This document shows positions 62,856-64,000 of a stretch of DNA of 64,000 nucleotides, one piece after another. The stretch's first letter is position 1. Every line of letters begins with the position of its first letter. Position numbers and translations under genes: made by a program. The stretch is from Mycobacterium sp. 1554424.7 (GTDB taxonomy: Bacteria > Actinomycetota > Actinomycetes > Mycobacteriales > Mycobacteriaceae), in the NCBI RefSeq assembly GCF_001665295.1, contig NZ_LZSE01000125.1, positions 1-64,000 of the forward strand. Reading direction: 5' to 3'. The notes below the pieces were generated by a model. It searched no databases, was not told where the DNA came from, and was given only the letters and a program-made list of their open reading frames with translations.

Positions 62856-63848
62856 GCGAACCGGCCGGTCCAACTCGAACAGGTCCAGGACGCGCAGGGC
62901 CGCGGCGGTGATGGTGTCGGCGTCGGTGGTGGGGGCCTCGAGCTTGCGGATCTTGGTGCGCGTGTAGAACGTCGCGGTGCGCACCGTGACCGCAACGCGG
63001 GTGACGATCCGGTCCGCCGCCAGCACGTCGTCCAGCGCTTGGCGGGCCAATTGCGTTATGGCCGTGTCCATCTCGGCCCGGTCGGTGAGGTCGCGCGGGA
63101 ACGTGACGACGTGGCTGCGCGAGCGCGGAATCCACGGCTCGGCACTGACTTCCGCGTCGCCGCCGCCCTTGGCCAGCAGCAGCAGCCACAGCCCGGTGCG
63201 CGGGCCGAAGGTGGACGTCAGCAACTCCGCATCGGCCTGCGCAAGTTCCCGCACCGTGGTGATGTCAAGGGCCGCAAGCTTTTTCGCGGTCTTCGGACCC
63301 ACGCCCCACAGCGCGTCGACCGGGCGGTCCGCCATCACCGTCATCCAGTTCGCGTCGGTGAGGGCAAAGATGCCGGCCGGTTTCGCGAAACCCGTGGCGA
63401 CCTTGGCCCGCTGCTTGTTGTCGCTGATGCCGACCGAGCACGACAGTCCCGTTTCGGAGGCGACGACCGTTCGGATCTGTTCCGCCACCTCGGTCGGGTC
63501 GCCGCCCCGGACGCCGACGTAGGCCTCGTCCCAGCCCCACACCTCGACCGGGTGCCCCAGGTCGCGCAGCAACCCCATCACCTCCTCGGAGGCCGCGTCG
63601 TAGGCGGCCGGGTCCGACGGCAGGAACGTCGCGTCTGGGCAGCGGCGCGCGGCAGTGCGCAGCGGCATGCCGGCGTGCACGCCGAACTCGCGGGCCTCGT
63701 ACGAGGCGCAGGTGACCACCTTGCGCGGTTCGGTCGGATCACCGCTCCCGCCGACGATGACCGGCAGCCCGGCCAGTTCGGGGTGGCGGCGCAGCTCGAC
63801 CGACGCCAGGAACTGGTCGAGGTCCACGTGTAGGACCCAGTTGGTCAC
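62817..63848 (-). CDS. dinP: Y-family DNA polymerase IV (DinB2 type)
   Basis: A 343-residue translesion polymerase that closely follows M. tuberculosis DinP (Rv3056). WVLHVDLDQFLASVELRRHPELAGLPVIVGG has the first catalytic Asp; VWGWDEAYVGV the second site; CSVGISDNKQRAKVATGFAKPAGI and ALWGVGPKTAKKLAAL (helix-hairpin-helix) follow. GTG 63848 overlaps the preceding gene's stop as GTGA, the usual coupling; GTG 63857 is an alternative. It inserts nucleotides past lesions or ribonucleotides. Confidence 0.92.
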   Translation of the reverse strand: MTNWVLHVDLDQFLASVELRRHPELAGLPVIVGGSGDPTEPRKVVTCASYEAREFGVHAGMPLRTAARRCPDATFLPSDPAAYDAASEEVMGLLRDLGHPVEVWGWDEAYVGVRGGDPTEVAEQIRTVVASETGLSCSVGISDNKQRAKVATGFAKPAGIFALTDANWMTVMADRPVDALWGVGPKTAKKLAALDITTVRELAQADAELLTSTFGPRTGLWLLLLAKGGGDAEVSAEPWIPRSRSHVVTFPRDLTDRAEMDTAITQLARQALDDVLAADRIVTRVAVTVRTATFYTRTKIRKLEAPTTDADTITAAALRVLDLFELDRPVRLLGVRLELAMPQ

Positions 63849-64000
63849 CGCCCGCACAGCTTGCGCGCCAGGCTCTCCCACGCGTCCCCCAACGTCTGAA
63901 GGGTGTGGCCGCCGTTGTTCAGCTTGTGCTCCACATAGTCCGCGTCGAGCAGGGCCAGCAAGGCGTCGGTCTGAGAGTCGAGGCTGCCGGTGGTGCGCGC
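63845..64000 (-). CDS. C-terminal part of a protein upstream of dinB (partial)
   Basis: The frame enters at the right edge and ends at TGA 63847-63845. The last residues are TDALLALLDADYVEHKLNNGGHTLQTLGDAWESLARKLCGR. The position upstream of dinB2 is held by a TetR regulator in M. tuberculosis (Rv3055), and the helical ending fits, but the DNA-binding part is outside the window. Its stop overlaps the dinB start by 4 bases. Confidence 0.6.
   Translation of the reverse strand, partial: ARTTGSLDSQTDALLALLDADYVEHKLNNGGHTLQTLGDAWESLARKLCGR

Overview
The window is high-GC mycobacterial chromosome. PE_PGRS, PPE and PE-PPE genes, a DUF732 secreted protein, an MspA-type porin, F420-linked oxidoreductases, MMPL and paired fadE/SDR genes are all present. 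Residues recognisable from M. tuberculosis CYP136, LigB, FadE22, DinB2 and a double-module GntR regulator occur close together in the last 16 kb. The PGRS content points to a slow-growing species; I cannot name it. No rRNA, tRNA, insertion sequence, CRISPR array or origin was seen.

Layout. 1-1246: a PGRS reading frame without its PE domain; its first 75 bases instead encode, on the minus strand, the linker of a PE domain. 1256-6744: a DinB-like protein, a class III cyclase, a MarR regulator divergent from an F420-reductase-like gene with a C-terminal frameshift, then an F420-dependent LLM oxidoreductase and an SDR. 6791-19655: the most interesting part, a minus-strand accessory cluster (SMP-30 lactonase, esterase, O-methyltransferase, two tiny membrane proteins, P450, PcpA-like ring-cleavage dioxygenase, berberine-bridge-type flavoenzyme, GMC oxidoreductase, flavin monooxygenase, IclR regulator) plus a divergent PheC-like lipoprotein. 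Five near-identical promoter cassettes lie in its gaps, each with a 15-bp palindrome (consensus GCCCACTGAGTGGGC), a -35 hexamer and a -10 hexamer at almost fixed spacing, each pointing at a minus-strand gene. This looks like one IclR-controlled regulon for an aromatic or other cyclic substrate.

19669-24873: a second IclR gene divergent from an SDR / acetoacetate-decarboxylase-like / two-amidohydrolase operon. 24880-28750: a decayed PPE gene, DUF732, a PE-PPE hydrolase, an orphan HicB-like protein and a 2,4-dienoyl-CoA reductase. 28758-37639: glycogen phosphorylase, an MFS exporter, an MMPL transporter divergent from a TetR gene with repeated operators, a dehalogenase-fold hydrolase and a secreted C39-like peptidase. 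37671-47603: small proteins, DoxX, and a likely 4-hydroxyacyl-CoA module (SDR, APH-like kinase, ACAD11-type dehydrogenase, enoyl-CoA hydratase), then PPK2 and an Hsp70-like ATPase.

47703-64000: core-type mycobacterial genes (cstA, ligB, fadE22, GntR, cyp136, TetR, SDR, dinB2) interleaved with a thiolase/DUF35 pair, a MEDS-HATPase sensor and a stand-alone LeuA regulatory domain preceded by a leuA-type attenuator with a 16-residue leader peptide. Two long, related inverted repeats sit between convergent genes here and look like bidirectional terminators. Coordinates and motifs were read by eye; family assignments rest on recognised motifs, not on database searches.
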